Shown here: positions 1-6,298 of the stretch, in pieces | How the letters are laid out: every line of letters begins with the position of its first letter | Position numbering within the stretch: position 1 is the stretch's first letter | Assembly (NCBI GenBank): GCA_002404675.1 | Contig: DHKE01000078.1 | Span: forward strand, 1 to 6,327 | Source of the DNA: Porphyromonadaceae bacterium UBA4702 | GTDB taxonomy: Bacteria > Bacteroidota > Bacteroidia > Bacteroidales > Muribaculaceae | Reading direction: 5' to 3' | DNA length: 6,327 bases | Notes under the pieces: model-generated | Told to the model about the DNA's origin: nothing | Databases searched by the model: none | Seen by the model: only the letters and a program-made list of their open reading frames with translations | Position numbers and translations under genes: made by a program

Positions 1-16
1 ACGCCGTGTCCCTACT
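1..16 (+). repeat. 16-base direct repeat, copy 1 (cut by window edge)
   Basis: The sequence acgccgtgtccctact is identical to positions 111-126, 110 bases away. The copy touches the left edge, so its true left boundary is unknown. GCCGTGTCCCTAC resembles one arm of the short palindromic elements (GTAGGGACACGGC paired with GCCGTGTCCCTAC) that I recall from Bacteroidales intergenic regions. That link is from memory and unverified. Confidence 0.55.
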
Positions 17-110
17 TTGTCGCGGATAAGCCGAGAACGACTAAGACTGCCGCTGTTTGCCTTGCCAATTGCAAAATGACATCGCCGAAAACTTTTTCAG
101 TGCTCTCGGC

Positions 111-126
111 ACGCCGTGTCCCTACT
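111..126 (+). repeat. 16-base direct repeat, copy 2
   Basis: This is an exact copy of positions 1-16 in the same orientation. It is preceded by CGGC at 107-110, which can pair with GCCG at 113-116 across a two-base loop. The rest of the expected left arm is absent (tgctct instead of a run matching AGGGACA), so only half of the putative palindrome is present. No further copy was found in the five genes. Confidence 0.6.
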
Positions 127-199
127 CTGACAGCACAATCATGCGCAGTCTACGCATTTTGACATACCCACCGCCAAGTCACTGCAATTCAACAATATG

Positions 200-223
200 C
201 GTACTCGCAGCCCTTCGGGTACG
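200..223 (-). terminator. Weak hairpin downstream of ligA, possible terminator
   Basis: Positions 200-207 (cgtactcg) can pair with 216-223 (cgggtacg), giving an 8-bp stem with one G-T pair and an 8-base loop. It lies 56 bases past the ligA stop. On the minus strand it is followed by catattgttgaatt, which is T-rich but not a real T-tract. It could end the operon transcript, but the call is weak. Confidence 0.2.
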
Positions 224-278
224 GCACACCGCGCCGCCGCGTGGACAGCACGGCTATACGGAACCTGCTGGCGGAGGA

Positions 279-2285
279 TCAGCGGGACAGGAGGGCGAGG
301 AAGTCGTCCTCCCCTTTTATGCCGATGCCGAGCTTGCGGCATTTCTCGAGCTTGGCGGGCCCCATGTTGTCGCCGGCAAGGACGAATGTGGTTTTGGAGG
401 AGATGCTGCCGGAGTTCTTGCCGCCGTGGTCTTCGATCATGCGTTTGTATTCGTCGCGGGAGTGGTGCGTGAATGTTCCGGATATGACTATGGTCATGCC
501 GGCAAGTTCGTCGCCGGCGGCCTGTCTCTGCGGCATCTCCATCTGTACTCCAGCCTGGCGCATGTCCTCGATGTTGGCCTGGCATACGGGGTCGCGCAGG
601 CAGTCGTATATCCCTTGCGCTATCGTCGGGCCTACGTCGGGAATGGCTTTCAGCTGGTCAACGGTCATCGCCATGAGCGCGTCCATAGAGCCGGCGGCGC
701 GTGCCACCTGCTTGGCGGTTGTCTCGCCTACGTTTGGTATCGAGAGTGAGTACAGTACGCGCTCAAACGGCACAAGGCGTGTGTCCTCTATTCCCTTGAC
801 TATCTTGGCTGCGGTGCGCTCGCCCATGCCTTCGAGCCGCTCGAGGTCTTTTGTGCGTAGGCGGTAGAGGTCGCCAACGCGGCGCACCAGCCCTGCGGCA
901 TACAGCAGCTCGGCGGTCTCCTCCCCTATCCCGTCGATGTTCATCATGCGGCGAGCTGCAAAATGCTCAATCTTGCCTGTTATCTGCGGACGGCATCCGT
1001 ACTGGTTGGGGCAGCGCCATGCGGCCTCGCCCTCAACGCGCACCAGCGGAGTGCCGCAGACGGGGCAGTGTGTTACAAACTCGACTGGCTTTGCTCCAGG
1101 CTTGCGGTCAGCCATTTCCACACCGGTGATTTTGGGTATGATTTCCCCTCCCTTCTCCACATAGAGGCTGTCATGCTCGTGTATGTCGAGCTGGCGCATT
1201 ATGTCCTCGTTATGGAGCGAGGCACGCTTGACGACAGTGCCTGACAGCAGCACCGGCTCGAGGTTGGCCACCGGGGTTATGACCCCCATACGCCCGGTCT
1301 CGAAGGAGACGAAGCGCAGCGGTGTACAGGCACGCTCGGGATTGAACTTGTACGCTATCGCCCAGCGCGGCGACTTGGCGGTGAAGCCGAGGTTCTGCTG
1401 CTGGCGGAGGGAGTTGACCTTGAACACAAGTCCGTCGGTGGCCACCGGGAGGGTCTTGCGCTCGGTCTCCCAGCGTGAGATGAAGGCATCGACATCCTCC
1501 CTGGAGCGGAGCAGCGTCATCTCCGGCGACACCTTGAACCCCCACCGGGCTGCAGCCAGCAGGTTGTCGTAATGGTTGTCGGCAGGGAGCGTGTCACCCA
1601 GCAGGAAGTATAGGCGGCTGTCGAGGCGGCGGCGAGCCACCTCGGCGGGATTCTGCATCTTGAGCGAGCCAGAAGCGGCATTGCGAGGGTTTGCGAACAG
1701 CGGCTCTTCGTTATAGGCACGCTCTTCGTTGAGAGCCTCAAACACGTCCCAGGGCATCAGTATCTCGCCGCGTATCTCGAACTCGTCGGGCCAGTCGCCG
1801 TCGGGGAGTATCTTGGGTATCGAGACAATGGTGCGGACGTTGGCAGTCACGTCGTCGCCGCGGGTGCCGTCGCCGCGAGTCACGGCCTGGACGAGGCGGC
1901 CGCCCTTGTATTTCAGCGATATGGACACGCCGTCAAATTTCAGCTCGCCGACTATCTGGAAGTCCTCGCCGCCGAGTCCCCGGCTGACGCGGTCAAACCA
2001 TTCGTCCACCTCCTGGGGAGAGTAAGTGTTGGAGAGCGAAAGCATCGGACGCTCGTGCAGGACGTGGGCAAACCCTCCTGAGAGGTCAGAGCCGACACGC
2101 TGTGTAGGGGAGCTGGGGTCGAGAAACTGCGGGAACTGCTGCTCCAGCTGTGACAGTTCGAGCAGGAGCGAGTCAAACTCGCGGTCGGAGATTTCGGGAT
2201 TGCTGTCCACATAATATTTGCGGTTGTGGCGTTCTATCTCGCTGCGAAGCCAGCTGATGCGTTCTTTAGCCTGTGATGCGTCCAT
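279..2285 (-). CDS. ligA: NAD-dependent DNA ligase LigA
   Basis: LigA seals nicks in DNA during replication and repair, using NAD+ to adenylate its own lysine. The 668-residue length is normal for the family and all domains are present. The N-terminal Ia region (about 1-70) carries the YYVDSNPEISDREFD stretch. The nucleotidyltransferase domain has catalytic Lys116 in E-L-K-F-D-G (114-119) and the TRGDGTRGDDVT motif (136-147). An OB fold follows, then a four-cysteine zinc finger (Cys407, Cys410, Cys425, Cys431). Helix-hairpin-helix repeats span about 447-575, with NIDGIGEETA, LEGMGERTA, IPNVGETTA and IPDVGPTIA. A C-terminal BRCT domain covers about 590-668. The ATG start lies 18 bases after truA, has no Shine-Dalgarno motif, and gives the usual short N-terminus; the stop is TGA. 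It is the last gene of the block. Nothing suggests loss of function. Confidence 0.98.
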   Translation of the reverse strand: MDASQAKERISWLRSEIERHNRKYYVDSNPEISDREFDSLLLELSQLEQQFPQFLDPSSPTQRVGSDLSGGFAHVLHERPMLSLSNTYSPQEVDEWFDRVSRGLGGEDFQIVGELKFDGVSISLKYKGGRLVQAVTRGDGTRGDDVTANVRTIVSIPKILPDGDWPDEFEIRGEILMPWDVFEALNEERAYNEEPLFANPRNAASGSLKMQNPAEVARRRLDSRLYFLLGDTLPADNHYDNLLAAARWGFKVSPEMTLLRSREDVDAFISRWETERKTLPVATDGLVFKVNSLRQQQNLGFTAKSPRWAIAYKFNPERACTPLRFVSFETGRMGVITPVANLEPVLLSGTVVKRASLHNEDIMRQLDIHEHDSLYVEKGGEIIPKITGVEMADRKPGAKPVEFVTHCPVCGTPLVRVEGEAAWRCPNQYGCRPQITGKIEHFAARRMMNIDGIGEETAELLYAAGLVRRVGDLYRLRTKDLERLEGMGERTAAKIVKGIEDTRLVPFERVLYSLSIPNVGETTAKQVARAAGSMDALMAMTVDQLKAIPDVGPTIAQGIYDCLRDPVCQANIEDMRQAGVQMEMPQRQAAGDELAGMTIVISGTFTHHSRDEYKRMIEDHGGKNSGSISSKTTFVLAGDNMGPAKLEKCRKLGIGIKGEDDFLALLSR

Positions 2286-2303
2286 GTGTGCGTATGTAGG
2301 TGT

Positions 2304-3062
2304 CTATTGCGGTTGAATGAAAATGTCTGCGGGATATTCCACGTCCCAGAGGTACAATGCTTGCGGCGGCATCGACGTGCCGGCAGCGCACCGGTCTTGC
2401 GCCTCGATGACGGCCCGGAAACCGTCGGCGGTCATCTTGCCCCTCCCCACGTCAACGAGCGTGCCTACGACAGCCCTCACCATGTTGCGCAGAAAACGGT
2501 CAGCGGCAATGGTGAATACGTGAAGCCCCTCCACGGGAGCTGTCCACTGCGCCGTGTCAACGCGGCAGATGTTGGTGAGCGCATCGCTGTGCAGCTTGGC
2601 AAACGAGGTGAAGTCGCTCACCGCGAGCAGCATGCTTGCAGCACGGTTCATCGCGTCATAGTCGAGGGGGAATGTGGACTGCCATGCCAGCGGATACAGG
2701 AACGGGGATTTGGCGTCAGTAACGAAATACTTGTAGACGCGGCGCGTTGCGTCAAACCGCGCATGGGCATCATCGCGTACCGGCAGCAGAGCCTCGAGGG
2801 CGATGTCGCGTCCGCAGAGGCGGTTGAGCGATACCAGCAGCCTCTGCGCGTCGGCTATCGGCAAATCCGTATCGAAGTGCGCGTACATCGTCCGGGCGTT
2901 GACCCCCGCATCAGTGCGCCCCGCGCCGACAATGGCTGCCGGGCGGCGCAAGACCGTAGCGAGAGCCTCCTCGACAGCCTGCTGCACGCTGACGGCATTG
3001 GGCTGCGACTGCCAGCCATGGAAGGGCGCGCCCCGGTATGACAGCTTCAGAAAATATCGCAT
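2304..3062 (-). CDS. truA: tRNA pseudouridine(38-40) synthase TruA
   Basis: TruA converts uridines 38 to 40 in the anticodon arm of many tRNAs to pseudouridine, in the cytoplasm. At 252 residues it has normal length for the family. The family landmarks are visible: LSYRGAPFHGWQ near the N-terminus (8-18), the catalytic Asp51 in G-A-G-R-T-D-A-G-V (46-54), the conserved tyrosine in RRVYKYFV (Tyr110), and FLRNMVRAVVGTL (190-202). One oddity is Asn55 directly after GRTDAGV, where most TruA proteins have histidine (GRTDAGVHA). The catalytic aspartate is unaffected, so activity is expected. The ATG start is 18 bases after the speA stop and the TAG stop is 18 bases before ligA, so expression within the same transcript is likely. 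The gene is also widely found next to unrelated housekeeping genes, so the context says little about its role. Confidence 0.97.
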   Translation of the reverse strand: MRYFLKLSYRGAPFHGWQSQPNAVSVQQAVEEALATVLRRPAAIVGAGRTDAGVNARTMYAHFDTDLPIADAQRLLVSLNRLCGRDIALEALLPVRDDAHARFDATRRVYKYFVTDAKSPFLYPLAWQSTFPLDYDAMNRAASMLLAVSDFTSFAKLHSDALTNICRVDTAQWTAPVEGLHVFTIAADRFLRNMVRAVVGTLVDVGRGKMTADGFRAVIEAQDRCAAGTSMPPQALYLWDVEYPADIFIQPQ

Positions 3063-3080
3063 AGGCAGTCCGCTGGTGTG

Positions 3081-4979
3081 TCAGTCGCGTTCCAGATATG
3101 TGTTGCCGTACAGGCCGGAGCGGTAGTTGTTGAGAAACTGCCGTCCCTCCTCGGCGGTGATGACCCCTTTCTTCATCGAGGCTGCGACCCGGGACTCGAG
3201 GCTGCGCACCAGCTTCTTGGGGTTGTACTCCACATAGTCAAGCACGTCGGCAACGGACTCGCCGTCTATGACCTGCGCTATCTCGTAACCGTCCTTGGTC
3301 AGCGCGATGTGGACGGCGTTGGTGTCGCCGAACAGGTTGTGCATGTCGCCGAGTATCTCCTGGTATGCGCCTACGAGGAACACGCCCAGGTAATACGGCT
3401 CGCCGGGGCGGAGCGCATGCACGGGGAGATACGGCGTGCTGCCCTGCGGAGCGACGAAATGGGCTATCTTGCCGTCGCTGTCGCAGGTTATGTCCTGAAT
3501 GGTGCAGCGGGCAGTGGGCTTCTCGTCGAGGCGCGAGATTGGCATTATGGGGAACATCTGGTCAATCGACCAGCTGTCGGGCAGCGACTGGAAGAGGGAG
3601 AAGTTGCAGAAATACTTTTCGGGCAGCATACGCGAAATCTTGCGCAGCTCTTCGGGCGGGTGCTTCATGGAGCGTGTCATCTCATTCACGTCGCGGGCAA
3701 CGGACCAGAACAGCTTCTCGACCTGAGCTCGTGTGGTCAGGTCGAGCAAGCCGAGCGAGAACAGCTCCAGAGCCTCCTCGCGTATCTGCAGCGCGTCGTG
3801 CCAGTCTTCAAACACGCGGGTCGGGTTAATCTTGTCCCAGATGTCATATAGTTCGCGCAGCAGTTCGTGGGCATCCTCGGAGACAGTGTCGTTGTCGTTC
3901 CATATCGGCAGATGAGCCGTTTCCAGCACGTTGATTATCAGCACGGAATGGTGTGCCGTGAGCGAGCGTCCGCTCTCGGTGATGATGCCTGGCTGCGGCA
4001 GGTCGTTTTTGACGCACACGTCCACGAGCGCAGACACGGAGTCGTTGACATACTCCTGAATGGAATAGTTCATCGAGTTCTCCCCTACCGACGAGCGTGT
4101 GCCGTCATAGTCCACGCCCAGACCGCCGCCAATATCGACGAAATCTATGTGGAAGCCCATTTTGAAGAGCTGGACATAGAACTGCATCGCCTCGCGCAAG
4201 GCAGTCTTGATGCGGCGTATCTTGGTAATCTGGCTACCGATATGGAAATGAATGAGTTTCAGCGCGTTCTCGAGCTTGTTGCGGCGCAGGAACTCGACAG
4301 CGTCGAGCAGTTCGCTGGAGTTGAGGCCGAACTTGCTCACATCGCCGCCCGACTCTTCCCACTTGCCCGAGCCGGAGGAGCTGAGCTTGATGCGTATGCC
4401 GATGTTGGGGACTATGCCGAGCCGCTTTGACACGTTTGCAATGAGGCGCAGCTCGTTCATCTTCTCAACGACGAGGTAGATGCGCCGTCCCATCTTCTGC
4501 GCCAGCAGAGCCAGCTCCACATAGTCCTCGTCCTTGTAGCCGTTGCAGACTATCAGCGAGTTCTCGTGAGTGTTGACCGCCAGCACGGCGTGCAGTTCCG
4601 GTTTTGAACCGGCCTCGAGGCCGATGTTGTACTTGTTGCCGTGGCTGACTATCTCCTCCACGACCTGATGTATCTGGTTGACCTTAATGGGGTATACGAT
4701 GAAGTTCTGCCCGGTGTACTCGTACTCCTCGGCGGCACGCTTGAAACAATTTGAAATCTTGCGGATGCGGTCGTCGAGGATGTCAGGGAAACGGAGCAGC
4801 ACGGGAGCGGAGACGTCGCGCAGCTTCAGCTCGTCAAGCACGTCCTTGATGTCTATGGGCGTGCAGCCCTCCTTGGGCGTCACCTGCACGTGTCCGCGCT
4901 CGTTGATAGAGAAGTATTTCAGTCCCCAGCCGGGGATGTTGTACGTTTCCGCTGAATCTTCAATACGCCATTTTCTCAT
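3081..4979 (-). CDS. speA: Biosynthetic arginine decarboxylase SpeA
   Basis: SpeA is a PLP enzyme that decarboxylates L-arginine to agmatine, the first step of the agmatine route to putrescine and other polyamines. The 632 residues match the family. In order, one sees the N-terminal MRKWRIEDS segment; the PLP-binding lysine Lys99 in Y-P-I-K-V-N-Q (96-102); GLEAGSKPEL (120-129); KLIHFHIGSQ (241-250); the phosphate-binding glycines in VDIGGGLGVDYDG (281-293); ESGRSLTAHHSVL (335-347), which faces the cofactor; and DITCDSDGK (496-504), whose Cys499 and Asp500 belong to the active site donated by the partner subunit. GAYQEILGDMHNLFGD (537-552) and NYRSGLYG (618-625) follow. The close likeness to Bacteroides-type SpeA supports a Bacteroidales origin. 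The ATG lies 15 bases after the ssb stop, with an A-rich agaaa just before it; the stop is TGA. All catalytic residues are present. Confidence 0.98.
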   Translation of the reverse strand: MRKWRIEDSAETYNIPGWGLKYFSINERGHVQVTPKEGCTPIDIKDVLDELKLRDVSAPVLLRFPDILDDRIRKISNCFKRAAEEYEYTGQNFIVYPIKVNQIHQVVEEIVSHGNKYNIGLEAGSKPELHAVLAVNTHENSLIVCNGYKDEDYVELALLAQKMGRRIYLVVEKMNELRLIANVSKRLGIVPNIGIRIKLSSSGSGKWEESGGDVSKFGLNSSELLDAVEFLRRNKLENALKLIHFHIGSQITKIRRIKTALREAMQFYVQLFKMGFHIDFVDIGGGLGVDYDGTRSSVGENSMNYSIQEYVNDSVSALVDVCVKNDLPQPGIITESGRSLTAHHSVLIINVLETAHLPIWNDNDTVSEDAHELLRELYDIWDKINPTRVFEDWHDALQIREEALELFSLGLLDLTTRAQVEKLFWSVARDVNEMTRSMKHPPEELRKISRMLPEKYFCNFSLFQSLPDSWSIDQMFPIMPISRLDEKPTARCTIQDITCDSDGKIAHFVAPQGSTPYLPVHALRPGEPYYLGVFLVGAYQEILGDMHNLFGDTNAVHIALTKDGYEIAQVIDGESVADVLDYVEYNPKKLVRSLESRVAASMKKGVITAEEGRQFLNNYRSGLYGNTYLERD

Positions 4980-4994
4980 TTTCTGCTAATCTGC

Positions 4995-5360
4995 TTATGT
5001 GGGTTGTTGTGATGTTGGTATGTTAGGCTGAGCCGCAGCGCCGTCCTGCGAGCGGCCGAGTATCTCGAAAGTTGTGGCAAACACCTCTGTGCGCTTGCGC
5101 GTGATGTGCAGCCGGTCGGTGTATTCGCGGGTGCGCAGCGAGCCTTCGAGGTAGAGCTTCGTGCCCTTGCGTATGAACTTCTCGGCGTATGCCGCGCTGC
5201 GCCCGGTCATGACGATGTTATGCCACTCCGTGACCCTGATGCCGCCCCGGGTCTCGCTGGTGGCAAGCGAGAAGAACGCTACCGGGGTGCCAGGCGCGGG
5301 ATAGCGTATTTCAGGGTCGCCGCCTACGTTGCCGAGCAATATAACCTTGTTGACTGACAT
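4995..5360 (-). CDS. ssb: Short single-stranded DNA-binding protein without acidic tip
   Basis: This is a member of the SSB family, which coats single-stranded DNA during replication, recombination and repair. Residues 1 to about 103 form the OB fold: it opens with SVNKVILLGNVGGDPEIRY, continues with VAFFSLATSE (27-36) and TEWHNIVMTGRSA (44-56, with Trp46), then KGTKLYLEGSLRTREYTD (65-82) and TEVFATTFEILGR (91-103). The tail is only 18 residues (104-121), polar and rich in Gln, Pro and Ala, and ends in SQQPT. The acidic DDDIPF-like tip that recruits partner proteins in canonical bacterial SSBs (about 150-180 residues) is missing; a TAA stop ends the frame cleanly. It could be an accessory paralogue beside a full-length SSB elsewhere in the genome, or a variant that works without the tip. 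The ATG is 26 bases after the ArgC-like stop. Family assignment is sure; the role in the cell is not. Confidence 0.93.
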   Translation of the reverse strand: MSVNKVILLGNVGGDPEIRYPAPGTPVAFFSLATSETRGGIRVTEWHNIVMTGRSAAYAEKFIRKGTKLYLEGSLRTREYTDRLHITRKRTEVFATTFEILGRSQDGAAAQPNIPTSQQPT

Positions 5361-5386
5361 GGTGCTGGGTGTTTGCTGTATCGTTG

Positions 5387-6298
5387 TCAGAATTCTGATG
5401 CCTTCAGAGCCAGGCCTGTACGCTCATGCAGCCCGAAGAGGAGGTTGAGCACATGGACTGCATCGCCCGCTCCGCCGCGCACCACGGCATCGGCTATCAC
5501 GTCGAGATGCACCGTTGCGGCATCAAGCTTGTCTACATGTATCAGGCACTTGTGCGTCCCCTCAACCTCTTTCATCTCAAGAGGGTGCGGTGCGAGGAAC
5601 GTGAAGTGATGGTCGTCGTACACGCTGTCATAGAGGGCGCGTATGTCCTGGGGCAGCAGTGTCGAGGGGAATGTTATGCCGAGCCGCAATCCGCGTCCGC
5701 CGGCTGCGCAGTCTGCCGAGGGGGTGAACAGCACATTGCTGGAGAAGCTGTTCTGCACCGTAGCAAGGACAGCCGCCACCTTGCAGCCGTCAGCCTGAGC
5801 ATCGCCGCTGTACCGCCCGGAAAGGGAGACAGCGATGTCGTCGCCCAGCAGGAGCGAGCCGGCAAAGGGGTACAGGGCAATGAGAGCCTCAACGACCGCC
5901 GCGCCGGGGACGTATGCGCGTGTCGCGCCGCGCACGAGCGTCTTGCGGTTAATCTCGGAGATGCCCAAATCCATTTCGGCACGCGGGTCGCTGGCGTAGC
6001 AGCCTGACATGTCGATGACGCGCAGGCCGGGGTATTTCCGGGGATTCAGGGCTATCTCGGCAGCATAGTCCGACGGCTCACATATCACCAGCGCATCTAT
6101 TGCCGATGGCTGCGGCGGAGTGTCGCTCAGCTGCAGGTCTGTCTCCCCTATCAATCCGTGATGAACGGATGTCACACGCTCGCCAGTATGGCCGGCGGCA
6201 TATGCCGCCGCCAGCTCCACGTCGGGGTGGTTGACCAGTATCCTTATCAGTTCTCCGGCGACTCTCGAAGCCGCTCCTGAAATGCATACTCTTATCAT
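5387..6298 (-). CDS. argC: ArgC-family reductase homologue, probably catalytically dead
   Basis: True ArgC reduces N-acyl-glutamyl phosphate to the semialdehyde in arginine synthesis. The family is clear from the N-terminus (MIRVCISG, then AGELIRILVNHPDVEL at 14-29), HHGLIGETDL (46-55), RVIDMS (93-98), NVLFTP (188-193), THKCLIH (248-254) and the end, LNLLFGLHERTGLALKASEF. The catalytic machinery is not there. The NPGCY/F motif is VPGAA (130-134), with Ala133 in place of the nucleophilic cysteine. The segment that should hold the HxHxPEI catalytic histidine is missing between SGRYSGD (160-166) and NVLFTP, where the family has roughly 20 more residues. DNLxKGAxGQA is D-A-V-V-R-G-G-A-G-D-A (270-280), and the third glycine-loop position is Ser11. 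YGLPE is reduced to LGISE (111-115). The protein is 303 residues against about 320-345. The frame is intact, so it looks like a maintained pseudoenzyme, though early decay is possible. The ATG matches the family N-terminus, although the frame stays open upstream to the window edge. The symbol names the family, not a proven activity. Confidence 0.85.
   Translation of the reverse strand: MIRVCISGAASRVAGELIRILVNHPDVELAAAYAAGHTGERVTSVHHGLIGETDLQLSDTPPQPSAIDALVICEPSDYAAEIALNPRKYPGLRVIDMSGCYASDPRAEMDLGISEINRKTLVRGATRAYVPGAAVVEALIALYPFAGSLLLGDDIAVSLSGRYSGDAQADGCKVAAVLATVQNSFSSNVLFTPSADCAAGGRGLRLGITFPSTLLPQDIRALYDSVYDDHHFTFLAPHPLEMKEVEGTHKCLIHVDKLDAATVHLDVIADAVVRGGAGDAVHVLNLLFGLHERTGLALKASEF

Larger units (their letters stand above)
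1..278. other. Non-coding 3' flank of ligA
   Basis: No credible gene lies in this stretch, which follows the ligA stop codon on the minus strand. It holds two copies of a 16-base direct repeat, a weak hairpin at 200-223, and a smaller 5-bp stem at 141-145/153-157. No tRNA-like or rRNA-like sequence was seen. An open frame of 53 codons enters from the left edge on the plus strand and ends at TGA 160-162. It contains one repeat copy, and the second copy is read in a different frame, so I treat it as chance. If it is real, it would be the tail of a gene converging on ligA. Confidence 0.6.
279..6298 (-). other. Probable five-gene operon argC-like, ssb, speA, truA, ligA
   Basis: All five genes run in the same direction, with gaps of 26, 15, 18 and 18 bases. 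No gap can hold a terminator hairpin plus a promoter, so one transcript is the simplest reading. No recognisable promoter lies between them. Promoters inside a coding sequence cannot be excluded, and the operon may start beyond the right edge. The products do not form one pathway: two relate to arginine, two to DNA and one to tRNA. Confidence 0.7.

Noticed and set aside
1..162. 53-codon open frame entering from the left edge, plus strand, stop TGA at 160-162
   Set aside because: It contains a repeat copy, and the second copy falls in a different frame (110 is not a multiple of 3). The peptide has no recognisable domain. A true gene end cannot be fully excluded without the sequence to the left.
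57..749. 230-codon open frame on the plus strand
   Set aside because: It lies mostly antisense to the LigA BRCT and helix-hairpin-helix coding region, has no recognisable domain, and is explained by GC-rich codon use on the opposite strand.
2286..3041. 251-codon open frame on the plus strand covering almost all of truA
   Set aside because: It is antisense to a confident truA and has no family features. Such long antisense frames are expected at this GC content.
3078..3851. 257-codon open frame on the plus strand inside speA
   Set aside because: It is antisense to the well-conserved C-terminal half of SpeA and shows no domain of its own.
5426..6007. 193-codon open frame on the plus strand inside the ArgC-like gene
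   Set aside because: It is antisense to conserved ArgC family sequence, and the minus-strand frame is clearly the real one.
5387..6298. Calling the ArgC-like gene a pseudogene
   Set aside because: The frame is complete, starts and ends where the family does, and has no stop or frameshift. The missing residues are substitutions and a clean in-frame gap, so a pseudoenzyme is the better reading.
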